64,000 nt of DNA. Source: Lachnospiraceae bacterium JLR.KK008. GTDB lineage: Bacteria > Bacillota > Clostridia > Lachnospirales > Lachnospiraceae. Numbering within the stretch: position 1 is the stretch's first letter; each line of letters begins with the position of its first letter. The translations under genes and the position numbers were made by a program. Positions 63,973 through 64,000 of the stretch are shown here, piece after piece. The stretch covers positions 3,124,749-3,188,748 of the forward strand of contig CP143548.1 in assembly GCA_037015955.1 (NCBI GenBank), given 5' to 3'. The notes below the pieces were generated by a model. That model was not told the DNA's origin and made no database searches. It was given only the letters and a program-made list of their open reading frames with translations.

Positions 63973-64000
63973 AACGGAGTTGCGTCTGAAGAGACCAAAC

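Overview
The window comes from the chromosomal origin region of a low-to-moderate GC, anaerobic, flagellated Firmicute, most probably a member of the Lachnospiraceae (Clostridia). Supporting signs are the gene order gyrA-gyrB-recF-S4-dnaN-dnaA | rpmH-rnpA-yidD-yidC-jag-mnmE-mnmG-rsmG-parA-parB, the clostridial-type conserved proteins (DUF4446, DUF3881, DUF4867, SIMPL, a TPR protein beside rsmA), class I two-subunit fumarase, and Lachnospiraceae-style flagellins. The family call is recognition from memory of protein sequences, not a database result.

Layout. 1-4.1 kb: rsmA and tatD with a truncated TPR protein, tRNA-Lys, and a SIMPL-domain membrane protein. 4.1-14.5 kb (minus strand): HAD phosphatase, tyrS, gyrA, gyrB, recF, S4 protein, dnaN, dnaA, reading away from a DnaA-box cluster at 14.5 kb (oriC). 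14.6-21.5 kb (plus strand): rpmH, rnpA, yidD, yidC, jag, mnmE, mnmG, rsmG. 21.5-31.4 kb: an alpha/beta hydrolase, a soluble two-component pair, two perfect parS sites, parA, parB, DUF4446, an HD-GYP protein, serS, DUF3881, tRNA-Arg and a D,D-carboxypeptidase. 31.4-35.7 kb: DEDD exonuclease, glycogen debranching enzyme, trmB, thioredoxin. 35.7-45.0 kb: a ten-gene Mrp/Mbh-type cation antiporter operon with four antiporter-like subunits, one of them frameshifted near its C-terminus. 45.1-50.2 kb: a LacI-family regulator divergent from a sugar operon (xylulokinase, DUF4867, fucose/arabinose isomerase family). 50.2-51.3 kb: a gene-poor stretch with coding remnants and a nested palindrome. 51.3-59.1 kb: a flagellin locus, with two convergent flagellin genes flanking a GT2-TPR glycosyltransferase and a GT11-type fucosyltransferase, and a FimB-sized tyrosine recombinase next to the larger flagellin. 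59.2-64 kb: tRNA-Pro, bacteriohemerythrin, a glyoxalase-fold protein, a GH25 lysozyme remnant, hflX, the two fumarase halves, tRNA-Ser and, at the right edge, two tandem consensus promoters that probably drive an rRNA operon lying just outside.

How it works together. The origin block combines replication initiation and control (DnaA, DnaN, RecF, gyrase), segregation (ParAB/parS), and the ribosome and tRNA-modification genes that usually sit beside it. The flagellin locus pairs filament subunits with enzymes likely to glycosylate them. A sigma-D/sigma-28 promoter and leader hairpins suggest class 3 flagellar and possibly CsrA-type control. The adjacent recombinase raises the possibility of phase variation. 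The strongest candidates for something new are the flagellin/glycosyltransferase/recombinase locus, the nested palindrome at 50.9 kb, the unusual antiporter operon with its frameshift, and the DnaA-box-like sequence that fills the spacer between the ribosome binding site and the start codon of dnaN.
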